64,000 nucleotides of DNA. Origin: Hysterium pulicare CBS 123377. Taxonomy: Eukaryota; Ascomycota; Dothideomycetes; Hysteriales; Hysteriaceae. The notes under the pieces were generated by a model that saw only the letters and a program-made list of their open reading frames with translations, made no database searches and was not told the DNA's origin. The DNA lies in assembly GCA_000467715.1 (NCBI GenBank), contig AJFK01000296.1, positions 1 to 64,000 on the forward strand, given 5' to 3'. Made by a program: the position numbers and the translations under genes. Shown here piece after piece: positions 1 to 10,783 of this stretch (the first letter of the stretch is position 1; each line of letters opens with the position of its first letter).

Positions 1-1
1 C

Positions 2-628
2 CGCGCGCCCGCCGCCAAGACGCTCGCGAACTACGGGCTAGGCGTTCACGCGGTCGGCGGCCTGAAGAGCGCGGTCGAGGAGCGGGGAGAGTGGGTATTT
101 GCTTGGTGTACGGAATGCGGGTGTGCGAAAAAACTCATCGAGAGGACTTGTGCGGGGGCGGCTACTATGCCTGAGGTCAGGGGGTGGGTTTGTGAGGAGT
201 GTGAGGCGGTGATTGAGGAGGTGGAGGAGGCGGATGAGGAGGCTATTCGAGCTGTTTTGGTGGAGCAGGAGGAAGAAGATCGCGCTCGTGGAACCGGTGC
301 TGGTGCTGGTGCTGGACTTCGCATTGGCGGGAACCGCGCGAATAGAGGCGAGAGGGCCGGGTATACGCATAACCCGAAGAAATTCAAGAAGATCAAGTAT
401 AAGAAGTGTCCCGGGTGTGGGGTGCTGACGCAGAAGATGATGGGCTGTAATCATGTGCAGTGTATGATGAAGAATTGTGGTGTCCATTGGTGTTATGGGT
501 GTGGGTGGATGGCGAGGGATGGGAACAGTGTTTATGGTCATATGGAGAGTGCGCATGGGGGTCTGTTTGGGGATGAGGATGTGGAGTGGTTGGGTGAGGA
601 AGAGGAAGCGGGTTGGGATCGCGTGTAG
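2..628 (+). CDS. RBR-type E3 ubiquitin ligase, C-terminal part (cut by window start)
   Basis: The frame is open from the first bases of the window to a TAG, giving 208 residues of a protein that begins outside. Near the N-terminus there are paired cysteines (CTEC, CEEC about 30 residues later) resembling an IBR/BRcat zinc module, followed by an acidic helical stretch and a Gly/Ala run. The C-terminal half has a RING2/Rcat pattern: CPGC, nine residues, then Cys149 in GCNHVQC, then C and CYGC. In RBR ligases that third cysteine (parkin Cys431 equivalent) carries the ubiquitin thioester, so the catalytic residue appears intact. The last 40 residues are acidic (EEEEAGW). RBR enzymes take ubiquitin from an E2 through this cysteine and pass it to a substrate. 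RING1 lies outside the window, so the subfamily cannot be assigned. Confidence 0.85.
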   Translation, partial: RAPAAKTLANYGLGVHAVGGLKSAVEERGEWVFAWCTECGCAKKLIERTCAGAATMPEVRGWVCEECEAVIEEVEEADEEAIRAVLVEQEEEDRARGTGAGAGAGLRIGGNRANRGERAGYTHNPKKFKKIKYKKCPGCGVLTQKMMGCNHVQCMMKNCGVHWCYGCGWMARDGNSVYGHMESAHGGLFGDEDVEWLGEEEEAGWDRV

Positions 629-1319
629 GGAAAGGGGTTCAAGGGGGTTTGGTGGATGATGCAATTGAGTTGGGGGTGGTGGGGAAGGTAGGTGTTTATA
701 AGTCATCAGATTACAGAAATGGATTGAAAGATGCGCAATTTGAATGTGTTCTTTCCCTCGTGACTATCACGGGAGTAGGAAAAGCTAGGAGTCAAAGAAA
801 TCTAAGTAATTTGGGTATCTCGTCATGGTAAGAAGGAGCAACGCTACCTCCTAAAAAAACCAGTCCGCCGCCCTAATGCAATGCGCTCATGCCCACCATG
901 AAGGGGAGACACCAAGCAACATCCATGAATGCAAGACGCCCAGTCCCAGCCATGCCATGCGACGCCATGCAATGCTCGCTGCTGAATTCATCCGAGCAAC
1001 AAACAGTACTGCTGCTTAGCGGCCATCAATGATACCAACGGAGAGGAAACACGTTCAACTCAACCCGTCAAATGAACAGCCATGAAAGAAATGTGAAAAG
1101 AGAAAGCCATCAACAACTTACCAGAAGCCCTAAGCTGCCGGATTGTGAGGTTACCGTTAAGTATCCTTTCAATCGCTCCATGCCCATCGCTGAATGACCC
1201 CTATACCGCCATCAACACCAAGGTAAAGAAAGAGGAGCCGGCCACCCATGTTCGATCATAATGGCGGAAACGGCTCTAGACCAGTGTTTGACTCATGTTC
1301 TTCCCCGTCATGCGCAAGT
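629..1319. other. Convergent intergenic stretch, nothing recognised
   Basis: This lies between the stop codons of two convergent genes and presumably holds both 3' UTRs. I see no convincing open frame, tRNA or repeat. Confidence 0.5.
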
Positions 1320-3922
1320 TTAGTGGTTCCAGGGACTGGAAGTACTAAAACCAAACCCACCATCAGCAACAATGCCTCTTCTGATGGGTGCAAGAGGCTG
1401 GAAACCAAACCCACCCGGGATGGCCCAGCCGGAACTTCCATTCCAACCAGTGCCCGCATTGAAACCCGGGTGCCTGCAATCCCTATCTGTACGCTGTGGC
1501 GCAACCCCAATGTTCCCACTGAAGAAACTCTCTTCGCCATGACTCGAACGATCGACGGCGTAAGCGGGAGCCGGCCTGAAGGCTCGAGTGAAGTAATCTG
1601 AGCGAACACCAGATTGATACTCGTCAGCGTATTCTCGGAGATTTTCGTAAAGCGGAATGAAGATGCGGTTGGTATCTGCCGGCTTTACAGACTTGTTTGG
1701 AGAAGACTCTCCAATGGCGCCGAGATTACGTGCACCACGAGCGCGAGCAGCAGAGTCGGGAGCATGCATGATGCGTTTGTAGAACTCCTCTTGACGAGCA
1801 GGACGCTGCCCGTCGGTCCACCAGGTCTGTAGTTTTGTTACCTCATCATCACGCAGCGCAAGAGGGACCGTTGGGTCATGTGACGTTGGCATTGTATCCG
1901 CAAAGAAGGGTCCCTTCCAGTTCTGTGGTGTTGGAGCTTGATGACCTAGTCCGGTAGCAATCTCTGGAGAGTGCATTTGGTGCATGTTGATATCAGGATC
2001 GCTGACTCTGAGATTTGCGGTCGCAGCGTGGTGGTTAATGGGGGCCACAGATTCAGAATCAGTGCGAAGACGAGCTACACTATTTACGTGATGGTAAGGA
2101 AGCGCATTTGCGTTCAAGTTCGACATGGGACGCGCTTGGACGTTTGAAGTAGGGCCAAATCCTGGGGGAAAGTATGGCACACGTGATGAGTACATCGTTA
2201 TCGGTTGAGTGAAGTCTTCAACTGTGCCACGATCAAGATTAAGAAAAACTGGTCGTGTTCGCGCCTCACCGCTAAGCTCCACGAGCCTATCTTTCAGCTT
2301 TTGACGTTTACTGATATCCTCAGGTGAAAGTGGTAACTGAGCACGGGTGAAGTTGGTAAGGCGTCGAGCCGATCTCTCAAGACTGGTCTCCGCGTCTTCA
2401 CCCACATCGATCTCTCTAAGAACTGTCGTCTGCCGCTCCTGTGGCCATAGGTCTCGGCGGATTCGTTCCTGTTCCAATCGATTGAACATCTCCCTACGTG
2501 CAGCGTCCTCAAATGAGGACTGATCAAGCTCGCGTTGTGTTGCTGATCGTGGTGGAAACTCGAACCCAAAGTCCATACCTCCTTGCAGCGGTGCCATGCC
2601 ACGGTTCTGAGGAGTTGCTGGAAGTGTCGAGGGAAATTTCTGGGGTGTTGCGGGTGTAACGAACGGATCCTCGAGAAAATCTCTAGTCACACTGCGCGTG
2701 GCAGGTGTCGCCGCTGGCTTGGCTTGCGGAGCCGGAGCCATATTACCAAGAGTTGGAAAGCGATCTGCATGTGAACCAGAGATAGTCGAAAGTGAATGGA
2801 ACTTCTCGGCATCATAAAGAGTAGGCCGACGGGCATAGTTATTCACCTCCATAGAATGAGCTTGAGCAGCTGCTTGCTTCTTACGAGTTCTCTCGTATGC
2901 AGCATTTTGGCGCTGCTCTGAGATAGCCTTGAAAAAAGCGAGTGTGTTATGCGGCATGCTCATACCAATAGTTTGCCCTTTAAGGGTGTCCGAAGCCATC
3001 TGTCCTTCAACTCTGCGCCGGTTATGTGAGAACTGTCCAATGTTGAGCCATTGAAACTGATCAGCCGACCACTGATGTGCAGAGACATCCCGATTAGGAT
3101 GTCCAATGAAGGCAATTTCTCCATCCACATTGCCGACAATCTGCTGAAGGACGATCGGGTCTGGTAGCCTGTTCCCGAAAACTTGCACTATCTCGTCATA
3201 GGCACCGTTGCGAGTGTTCGTTGGACTGATGTCTTCACTGTTGATGCGCGCGAGCTCGGTCGCGGACGAGGAACGATCATCCGTGCTAGATTTGTCGGTA
3301 GGTAAGCCTCGCGGGACCGAGCATACATATTGGGATGTAATGAAATTGGTTTGCAGTGGTGGCAGGTCTGAAAGCGTAGCTTTCTCTGCTGAGAGTTTGA
3401 GTTCATCCTGCTTGGGCTCCGTCTGTATGTCATCAGTGGATTCAGGCTGAGCCTCCGCATGCTCAGAGTCGGACTGATCATTTTGTTCTTGCTCCTCCCC
3501 AAAGTCACTCAATTGTAGTGGTCTCCACTTATTCGCTTTGTTACGTTTTGGTTGGAGCCGGACCATACTGGCCAAAGACATTGGCCCGGACGTTGGACGC
3601 TCTTCTCCCTCGGCGAAATCTCTTTGACTGAATCTGCGGGCCATGTCTGCGAACGAATTGCCGGTAGGTGGAGGATTCCAGGAATTCTGGTACTTCGCGT
3701 TAGATGGCTGCCGGCCGTTGGAAGCGTCGGATCTCGAAGGATGTTGAAGCGAGAGCGAGCGATAAGTCGGTATGTTTTCGTCGTAGTGATCAGTCTCGTA
3801 GCCGAGATCGAGGTCCTCCCTAGCCACGATGCGGATATGCGACTGCGGTGCGTTCGTCCTTGCACCAGGCGTACCAAGAGGAAGACGCGCTTTTGCGGTA
3901 TTAGAAGCAGGTGCACGGCGGC
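1320..3922 (-). CDS. Large disordered protein of unknown function; 5' end unresolved
   Basis: A continuous frame of about 866 codons ends at TAA (1322-1320). I do not recognise it. The first half is low in hydrophobics and rich in Ser, Gln, Glu and Asp, with acidic patches (EEQEQNDQ) typical of disorder. The second half has Pro-rich segments (TPATPQKFPSTLPATPQ), a charged helical stretch (about 480-560) and a Trp-containing block (WWTDGQRPARQEEFYKRI). The C-terminus is Gly/Phe/Trp-rich. No signal peptide or membrane segment is visible. The start is a problem: upstream there is an in-frame TGA with no ATG after it, and a good acceptor (CTAAC then TTTCAG ending at 3923) shows that an upstream exon is spliced on. 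One option with matching phase is an exon at 4154-4196 starting ATG-TTC-GTG, but its donor (GTCTGT) is weak. The first internal ATG is at 3644. Confidence 0.7.
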
Positions 3923-5755
3923 CTGAAATTGCGTTAGTCAAGGTGAACAATGCTGGAGCTTCGAAGGAGTGGGTGAATTGCAAGTGGAGGTGAGTAGGAT
4001 GGACTCACTGCGCCTGCCCCGAGGTCTGGGCCTGGAAGAAGCCAGTTTGGAGGGTTGCGACTACAGGCGAGGAATACAATGATGGCACTGCGGAACCTGG
4101 GCTCAACGGACAATGCTACAAAGACAGCTCCGTCGAAGCAGACATAGACAGACTTTCGACGACCAGGGCGTGAAGACGGCGGCAAGACACGAACATGTGA
4201 CAGCGTGAATCAAGCTTGGAAATGACGGTGAAGGACTCGTCAAGGAAAGAGCGATGAGGAGCAGTTTGGTGGCAGGCAGGTACCTACGTCAATCCTGGCC
4301 TTTTCTATCTCGTGCCGACGGCTACTTGCAGTATCTGATCACGATACCCCCGTGCACCAAACCCATGCAGCAAGACCGCCGGTCCAGCGCAGGAGCCAAT
4401 CCCGTCGCTCTAGAGCAGCTGACTGTCAGTTCCAACAAAGAGAAGGGCTTCAAACATCTTGCACGGGCCAAACGAAGAGAAGGCCTGCTGGAACATGGCG
4501 AGCCAGAACCTAGACAATGTACTACTCTACACGCTTCTAGCGCCTTCCTGCCATGCAGCTGCTCTTAGCGTTTACTTACGCGACTGCATCGCGCATCTTT
4601 TAACGGACCATGGCCTTCTTTTTGTCTATTCGCAGCTGTGGCCTACCGCTCATGCATACAACACCCCGCGTTGCCGCAAGACGTCAAAAGTGTCCGCATG
4701 TTGCTTAAACAGCAGCCACTTGTGTATCTATGCCAACAGCCCTGACTTTAAATTTCAAGCCTTCGGTGCAGGAAACATCCTCAAGTTTTCGCCATTCCGG
4801 GAGCATGCCATGGTAGACCGCGAAAAGCCATGTCAGAAATGCCTACAGATGGCTATAGCATCAGCACGGCTTCCTGATATGCCGTCAGTAATTTGTGCAG
4901 CAACAGTTCGACCGTTTACCTAGGTAGAGGTGGACAATTTTCAGATCATCATGTGGTGTCACCTGATCAGCCCGATGCCGCACGACAGGAAGGCCTAAAG
5001 GTCATACTACCTTTAAGGCAGCACTTCCCAAACCTACTGTCTGCATAACCCGCGAAGAACTTTAAAGTATGCATCTCTTGGGAACTTTATCCTTGTCCAT
5101 GTCAGCTGCATGAGGAATGTGATCTGTCACTTTTTTCCTCAGCGACAGACCTGCAGCCATCAGAGACCCGGTTTCAACGGGTGGAAAGACCGAAGTGGCG
5201 ACAGGCAGGGGATACTGCATCTGATAACATGAAATCGATGAAGTCTTCTGCCATTCAAAGGAAACTGTCTGATCCCAATGAAGGATGCTTGTGGGGAGTG
5301 AGGTTCGCAATTTTTCGCTAACAGAGTTACCTGCCAGGGTCTGTCACATCACACCTTTCCTAGACGGGTAAGCTCAAGTATTTGCATATCCACATTGTAC
5401 TTCAGTATGAAAGCTGTTGTATCATGTTCATTAATCTGCGAGTAGATACTCTTCCACCGTTAACGTCGCCTTCAAATGAAAAGCAAGAGTACTACCTCTC
5501 CAATACTGAATGGAAAGACCGGGAAAGGAAAACAAAAAATTGGAAATGGTGACCTCATGTGGATCAATATTAACCCAAGATCGCGAGCGTCAAAATGATA
5601 TCTGTTCCCTTATATGACTGCCGAAATATTTGTGAAATGGTCGGAAGTAGAAGAAACTGGGCTGAGGAAAGGAATCTAAATATTTCATAGCAGTACCGGA
5701 AATCAAGATGCATGTAAGACAGAATGATCTGGGATGAGATGTCAACACCGACCCC
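3923..5755. other. Intergenic region with the unresolved first exon of the upstream gene
   Basis: The first 300 bp on the minus strand contain the likely leader and first exon of the large disordered gene: an ATG at 4196, a GTGAGT donor-like site at 4008-4003, and a branch point and acceptor just before 3922. The remaining 1.4 kb has only short unsupported open frames on either strand and nothing I recognise. Confidence 0.4.
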
Positions 5756-7117
5756 CTAAAGACCTTCGAGCTCATCATAGGCTCCTATTTCATCTTCTTC
5801 GTCATCTTGAGCAATAACAACTTCCTGAGAGCTCGCTTTGCCAGCCTTCGCATCTTTGTTGAGCTCTATTGCGCGCAATGTGGAAAGATCGCGTTTGAGC
5901 TTCTTCAAGCATCGGGGAATATGACTGCACGCTCCATTGACGTCGCGAAAGCATTTGTTGCGAGATATATTCGTTCTTAACGATTCTGGGTGGATATGCC
6001 TCCAATTCAGACAAGACCAATTTCCACACAAGTGACTTCCTGACCAGGTTTCATTGATAATGCCCTCAACTTGAGCCTCCGATAGATGGCCTTTCAAGAA
6101 CCTCGCAATTATCCCGTAATGGAATGATATTCTCATCCTCTCATTACGATGCGAAAATTCGAAGTCGAACGCGATGTTCTGGTTCAATGGCAGACCTGGG
6201 CCGGGGCACAACCAACACTCACTGAGATTCCTAGGCTTTGGAATACGCCCGAGATATCTGTTTATCCGTTTCTTCAATGTTCGACGCAATTCTGGGCGGG
6301 GGAAGTATACTGTCAGGGCGAGCCGCTTTCGAAGTTTCAGATCGTCCGATGGACCGCGGGTTCGCAAAGTCTGAATGGGAGGAGTCGTCTGATGATCCGA
6401 AGAGGGTTGGCTCAGGGCTGATTGTTGGGATTCTGTGTCTTGTGATGACAGAGAGAAATAAAGTTCGGGGATCCCTTGTTGAGATGGTTCTGGACTTTGA
6501 TCGGCGTGGACAGCAGAAGGACCTCTGGGGTTTCCAAAGTTATAAGTATCCTCCGAGACTTCTGTGGTCACTGTGTCTTGAGAAGATGTTGGATCAATCT
6601 CTGTCCAATTGAAAATATCGGCATCTCGCATTTCCTCAATTAAGCTGTCTGAGTCACCTGTTGAGTGCTCATCAACAGTTTCTTCTGCCGGCTCAAGAGC
6701 TCCTATATTCTGAGGAGTTCCTAGTAACTCTGCAGTCGTGCTCGGTGGAGTTAAGTCTCGAAATGCCCCATCGTAGTGTAACAAGTTTTGAGACTCCTGT
6801 AATGGATTTCCAGGTCGCTCTTCTTCATCGTCCGTAATCACCATCACTTCGTCATCGTAGTTCGTGATAATCGGTTCAGGTGGGTCAATGTATACGGGAA
6901 GATTGATAGATCCTCTCTCTTTCCCGCCAAACACTGTGATGATAGGCGCTGGGGGATCAACGTAGATCGGAAACTCCAGAAAAGATCCCCTCACTCGTTT
7001 CGTTCGAGTTATTGTAACCAGATCATCTTCCTCAATGATTATCGGAGAACTTGCTGTCCTTTTTCTCTTGATACCATCACCATTCTCCGGCCCCTTCTCA
7101 CTCGGCGCCTGATCCAT
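5756..7117 (-). CDS. Protein with a C-terminal I-PpoI-like His-Me finger zinc-loop domain
   Basis: Single exon, 453 residues, taking the ATG at 7117; the frame continues upstream but only to non-ATG codons. Residues 1-250 are acidic and low-complexity, with a KRKR-type nuclear signal near residue 20 and two repeated blocks, FPIYVDPPAPIIT and LPVYIDPPEPIIT. The C-terminal domain runs from about 295 to 410: CWLC (301/304), then SHLCGNWSC (His362), ESLRTN (Asn383) and a second zinc site ending CSHIPRC. This spacing follows the homing endonuclease I-PpoI closely (SHLCHN, ESLDDN, CVHAVVC). In I-PpoI the corresponding His and Asn are the catalytic His98 and Asn119. The family is zf-His_Me_endon (PF05551), known in fungi mostly as uncharacterised proteins. 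Retained catalytic residues suggest DNA-binding or nuclease activity. The role as a host nuclear protein rather than a mobile intron endonuclease is inference from the long N-terminal region. Confidence 0.85.
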   Translation of the reverse strand: MDQAPSEKGPENGDGIKRKRTASSPIIIEEDDLVTITRTKRVRGSFLEFPIYVDPPAPIITVFGGKERGSINLPVYIDPPEPIITNYDDEVMVITDDEEERPGNPLQESQNLLHYDGAFRDLTPPSTTAELLGTPQNIGALEPAEETVDEHSTGDSDSLIEEMRDADIFNWTEIDPTSSQDTVTTEVSEDTYNFGNPRGPSAVHADQSPEPSQQGIPELYFSLSSQDTESQQSALSQPSSDHQTTPPIQTLRTRGPSDDLKLRKRLALTVYFPRPELRRTLKKRINRYLGRIPKPRNLSECWLCPGPGLPLNQNIAFDFEFSHRNERMRISFHYGIIARFLKGHLSEAQVEGIINETWSGSHLCGNWSCLNWRHIHPESLRTNISRNKCFRDVNGACSHIPRCLKKLKRDLSTLRAIELNKDAKAGKASSQEVVIAQDDEEDEIGAYDELEGL

Positions 7118-9131
7118 TTCGAGACAATTCAGCTTTAGGTTCGAATCAGTTCGTAAAGAGCTGACTGCAGAACGGATGCATAGGGTACGATTGATTCGCA
7201 CTGTATAATTGAAAATGAGGAAGAGAGCGCTGTTTAGAGGAGGATGAGGGAGAAGTATGCGAGTCGTTAAGCAAAATTTACTTTAGTAAGGTGAGTAATT
7301 GAACACGTATTGAAGCTGAAGCCGGAAGATTGGACACTTGAAAGCACTCCAAAACTTACTGTTCACCAAGTAGCGATGGAGTAACTTGACCTCAAAACCT
7401 GAAACCACCAACTCCAACGTTCACGTGCAGAAACACTCAATTATCTTCCTAGCCGTAATGAATCCTCATTGAAGAGAATGAGGTATGTAACGGTAACAGA
7501 GGTCTGACACCGCGGACATAGATCGTTGTCGGTAAGTAGACCCGGGTGTGAGGGTGAGGGTGAGGGCAAGAAGTAGCTTTCGGCGTCAAGAAGAGAGGGG
7601 TAAAAGGTTGGACGGCTGCCCTCGATCAGCCCTCAGCAGACTGAAATCCGCGGCCTATCGATACCCAAAAAGAATAATAGTCGGTGGAGAATACAATGTC
7701 AAAAGAGGCTTGACAGTGTTTGTTTGTCGGCGAAATACTGCTGTCCGGCAAATATAGCCAACCGATCATGTCTAGAGGTAAGTACAAATCGATTTCAAAA
7801 GAAAACAACTAGTGAAGGTAGTTGGTCATTCAGCTCTACTGAGTAAGGAGATAATTCGGAGTAGATCGAGTGAGAGAACCGTGCAAAGTGCGCTCGTACT
7901 TCTGAACACCATGGCCCTCAGGATGAAGATAAAAGCCTGAAAATGTGCTCAGTGTTCATGGTCGACATCATTATATTCATCTCCGGGGCATTGCAATAGG
8001 GCACGGAACAGACTTCAAAGAAGACGGGACGAGATATGGTGGCATATTGGCTTAGAAGTGACAGTAAGAAATCTCCCAAGAATAGACTGATGATAAAAAG
8101 AGTCGCGCTGATTAAGAACTATGTAAAAAATGTCCTGGCGATACGGGAGGTCTTGTAACATGACTGGAGTGTCGTCGTCTCCAAATATTCGTATAGTTTA
8201 TGACCTACGTAGCCCTTTTTAATGAATCCATATTCGAGGTTTAGAATAGTGGCATATCTGGTAGTCCGCCGAGGAGAGCATAGTTTCCCCATCATGAATG
8301 TCGTGCACCCGTAGGGCGGTTGGGCTCTGGGAAGGGAGGAAAACAGGAAAGAGGTAATCCCACTCGACCCGTAGAGTTCTGTCTCGGTGTTTGATTCGAA
8401 ATATCGTTTTTGTGATTGTACCAGGCGACAAGAAGAACAAATGGGCTTCTATTTGGGGGAGAATGGAGGTTTCAGCATGTTGGCGCGTGCACGGACCCAG
8501 GGGTACGGCAGTGGCGCCTCTAGGTTTAACAACGGCGACCCGGCTTATGGATGTTTCGCTCTGATGAAACGCTTGCTCCACTGCAACCGCTGCTTCGTGA
8601 CAATTACCCATCCCCCAGCCGGATGGCTGTGAACATGCCATGCACCATGCGCCATGCATGAATGCGCTTTGTGACTCCCGGCCAAGCCTACACCAATGCA
8701 ATGTGTCCCCTACATTTGACATGGCAATTTAAAGGATTTAATCTTCATGTCCAGGCCTGCAAGATCCCGGCCCTTCTTCGCGGATTTCCCCTCATCCTCC
8801 CCTTCCAATAGACAGACGCTCGGACGCGGTGCATCTGCCATTTCCTTATATGTTCACCTTCTACCCGGGATAACTTTCTCTTGACCTAGTCGACCTGCCA
8901 ACCCTTTCAAGCCTCGGAGGTGAATTTGCTGGATCCCGCGTCACAAACGGAGGGCATCACGAGATCCGATTGCGTTTGTACTGGTCTCTCGGAAATTTAT
9001 TACACTTCACTTGGGGTTTTGTTGTCTATATACTTCCTTAATTTCCTTTCCCTGGTTTTCTTCGCAGTCAACCCTATACAGTCATTTTCGAGCATTGCAC
9101 ACTCCCAATAACCATTCTCAATATCGCCAGT
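7118..9131. other. 2 kb intergenic region, divergent promoters
   Basis: This separates two divergent genes. A short GAGGGT-type repeat lies near 7545-7568. On the minus strand, 8722-8219 is open for 167 codons from an ATG, but it resembles no known family, is rich in Cys and Trp, and overlaps an open frame on the other strand, so I do not call it. The last 150 bp before 9132 are pyrimidine-rich, as expected for a fungal core promoter and leader. Confidence 0.4.
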
Positions 9132-10471
9132 ATGGCTGTATATACCATTCTCATCGCCGCTCTGGCAGCACTGGGATCAGCAAAGAACCTCTATGTTGCC
9201 TCATACTCGGGCACTGTCACAACTCTTTCTCTGACAACGACCGACAACAAGACCTACTCGCTCACGAACACCTCCGTGAGCACGGGCTGCGGTGGAAGTC
9301 CGACCTGGTTGGAGCTCGACAAGGCCAATAGCGTTCTCTACTGTCTGGATGAGGGAAATGTCACTCCCAACGGATCCATCAACTCCCTCAAGACCTCTGC
9401 GACCGGGGCTTTGACACCGATTTCTCATCATGACACCATTACCGGACCTGTAGCTAGCATTTTCTTCAATTCTGGTAACAAGAGTTCGATCGCTTTGGCT
9501 CATTAGTAAGTGCAGCTTCTTTCCACCATTCTCGGTCATCAGTCAAGAAAGAGAAATATGAACGCCATCTAACAATCTCTACAGCGGTGGTCACGCAATC
9601 TCTACCTGGCTCCGCTCTCCAACCGGCGAACTAACATACGTCCAAAACTTCACATTCTCACTCGCAAAGCCGGGGCCAAACCCAAATCGCCAGACCGCCG
9701 CATTCGAACACGAAGCAATCATCGATCCCACCGGCAAGTACTTGCTCTTCCCCGACTTAGGTGCCGATCTCGTTCGCGTCTTTTGCTTCGACCCTGCAAC
9801 CTCTCTGCTCTACGAGCACGAGTCTCTGGTCGCTGACCCAGGCTCCGGACCACGTCACGCAGTATTCTGGTCGTCGGGAGAAGCCCATGCGTATGGCCAA
9901 GGCAACAGCTCATTGTACTTGTTCTTGATCCACGAGCTTAGTAACACCATCACGAGTTACTCCGTCACCTATCCACCAAAAGGAGGTTTGGCATTCAAGG
10001 AAGTTCAAACCGTCAAGACATTTGGCAACCAGACCGTCCCCGCCGGAGCTGCAGCCGCGGAAATTCTAAAATCGGTAAATAAACCTCTCTCACTCCATAT
10101 TTATACATAGAAAGTCTAACAAGTCATAACAGCCCGATAATAAATTCATCCTCTCCTCAAACCGCAACGACACCTCCTTCACCATCGCAAACCCAGACCC
10201 GACCAACAGCACCAAGATCGCTTCCGACTCCCTCGCCGTCTGGACACCCACTCCGTCCGGCACTCTCGTATTCCAGCAGCTCGCCCCCGCGGGCGGTAGT
10301 TTCCCACGCCAATTCAGCGTGAACAAGGCAGGCACGCTTGTTTCTGTTGGCCTGCAAATGAGCTCCGAGGTTGTGATCTATGCTAGGAATCCGAGAACGG
10401 GATTGTTGGGGGATATGGTGGCTAGTGTACCGGTTGCGGGACAGATTACTTGTGTTATTTGGGATGAGTAG
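9132..10471 (+). CDS. Secreted lactonase-type seven-bladed beta-propeller protein
   Basis: Three exons: 9132-9505, 9585-10074 and 10133-10471, 400 residues. Both introns have canonical GT-AG ends and a CTAAC branch point. The N-terminus (about 17 residues, AVYTILIAALAALGSA) is a signal peptide, so the product probably enters the secretory pathway; Asn-X-Ser/Thr sites are frequent. The body matches the 3-carboxymuconate cyclase/6-phosphogluconolactonase family (Lactonase, PF10282): repeated blade strands such as KNLYVASYSG and HEAIIDPTGKYLLFPDLGADLVRVF, then GPRHAVFW, SPDNKFILSSNRND and PRQFSVNKAGTLVSVGLQ near the end. Family members open lactone rings (YbhE/Pgl, CMLE), but secreted fungal members have no proven substrate. 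Confidence 0.92.
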
Positions 10472-10783
10472 GTTTGATTCTTAATATCCTTATTTGTACG
10501 ATTGAATGGTGATGCTTGAGGGCATAGAGATTCGACGACGAGGTCTCGAATCTCGATTCTGAATTTTGCGCGTTGAACGTGCTCTAGGCCGAATTTATGA
10601 TGGATGCGTGAGCAACATCATGGAGGCAAGGGAAGCAAGATCCCATGTATACCAAGTAAAATGCTCAAAAATTCAAGTATCTTACTGTAGTGAAACTCTG
10701 GCGATTATCTTCGCTGAAATGCTCACTCTTCTTCCCCAACGCCACGCTCAAATACAACAGAATGTGTGTTCGAACACCTATAT
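10472..10783. other. Short convergent intergenic stretch
   Basis: About 310 bp between two stop codons of convergent genes. It should hold both 3' UTRs and nothing else is seen. Confidence 0.5.

Noticed and set aside
4459-4923. 154-codon plus-strand frame
   Set aside because: No ATG start and no recognisable sequence features.
7545-7568. Short GAGGGT repeat, considered as telomere-like
   Set aside because: About three units, not TTAGGG, and in the middle of ordinary intergenic DNA.
8219-8722. 167-codon minus-strand open frame
   Set aside because: Overlaps an open frame on the other strand, unusual composition, no family resemblance.
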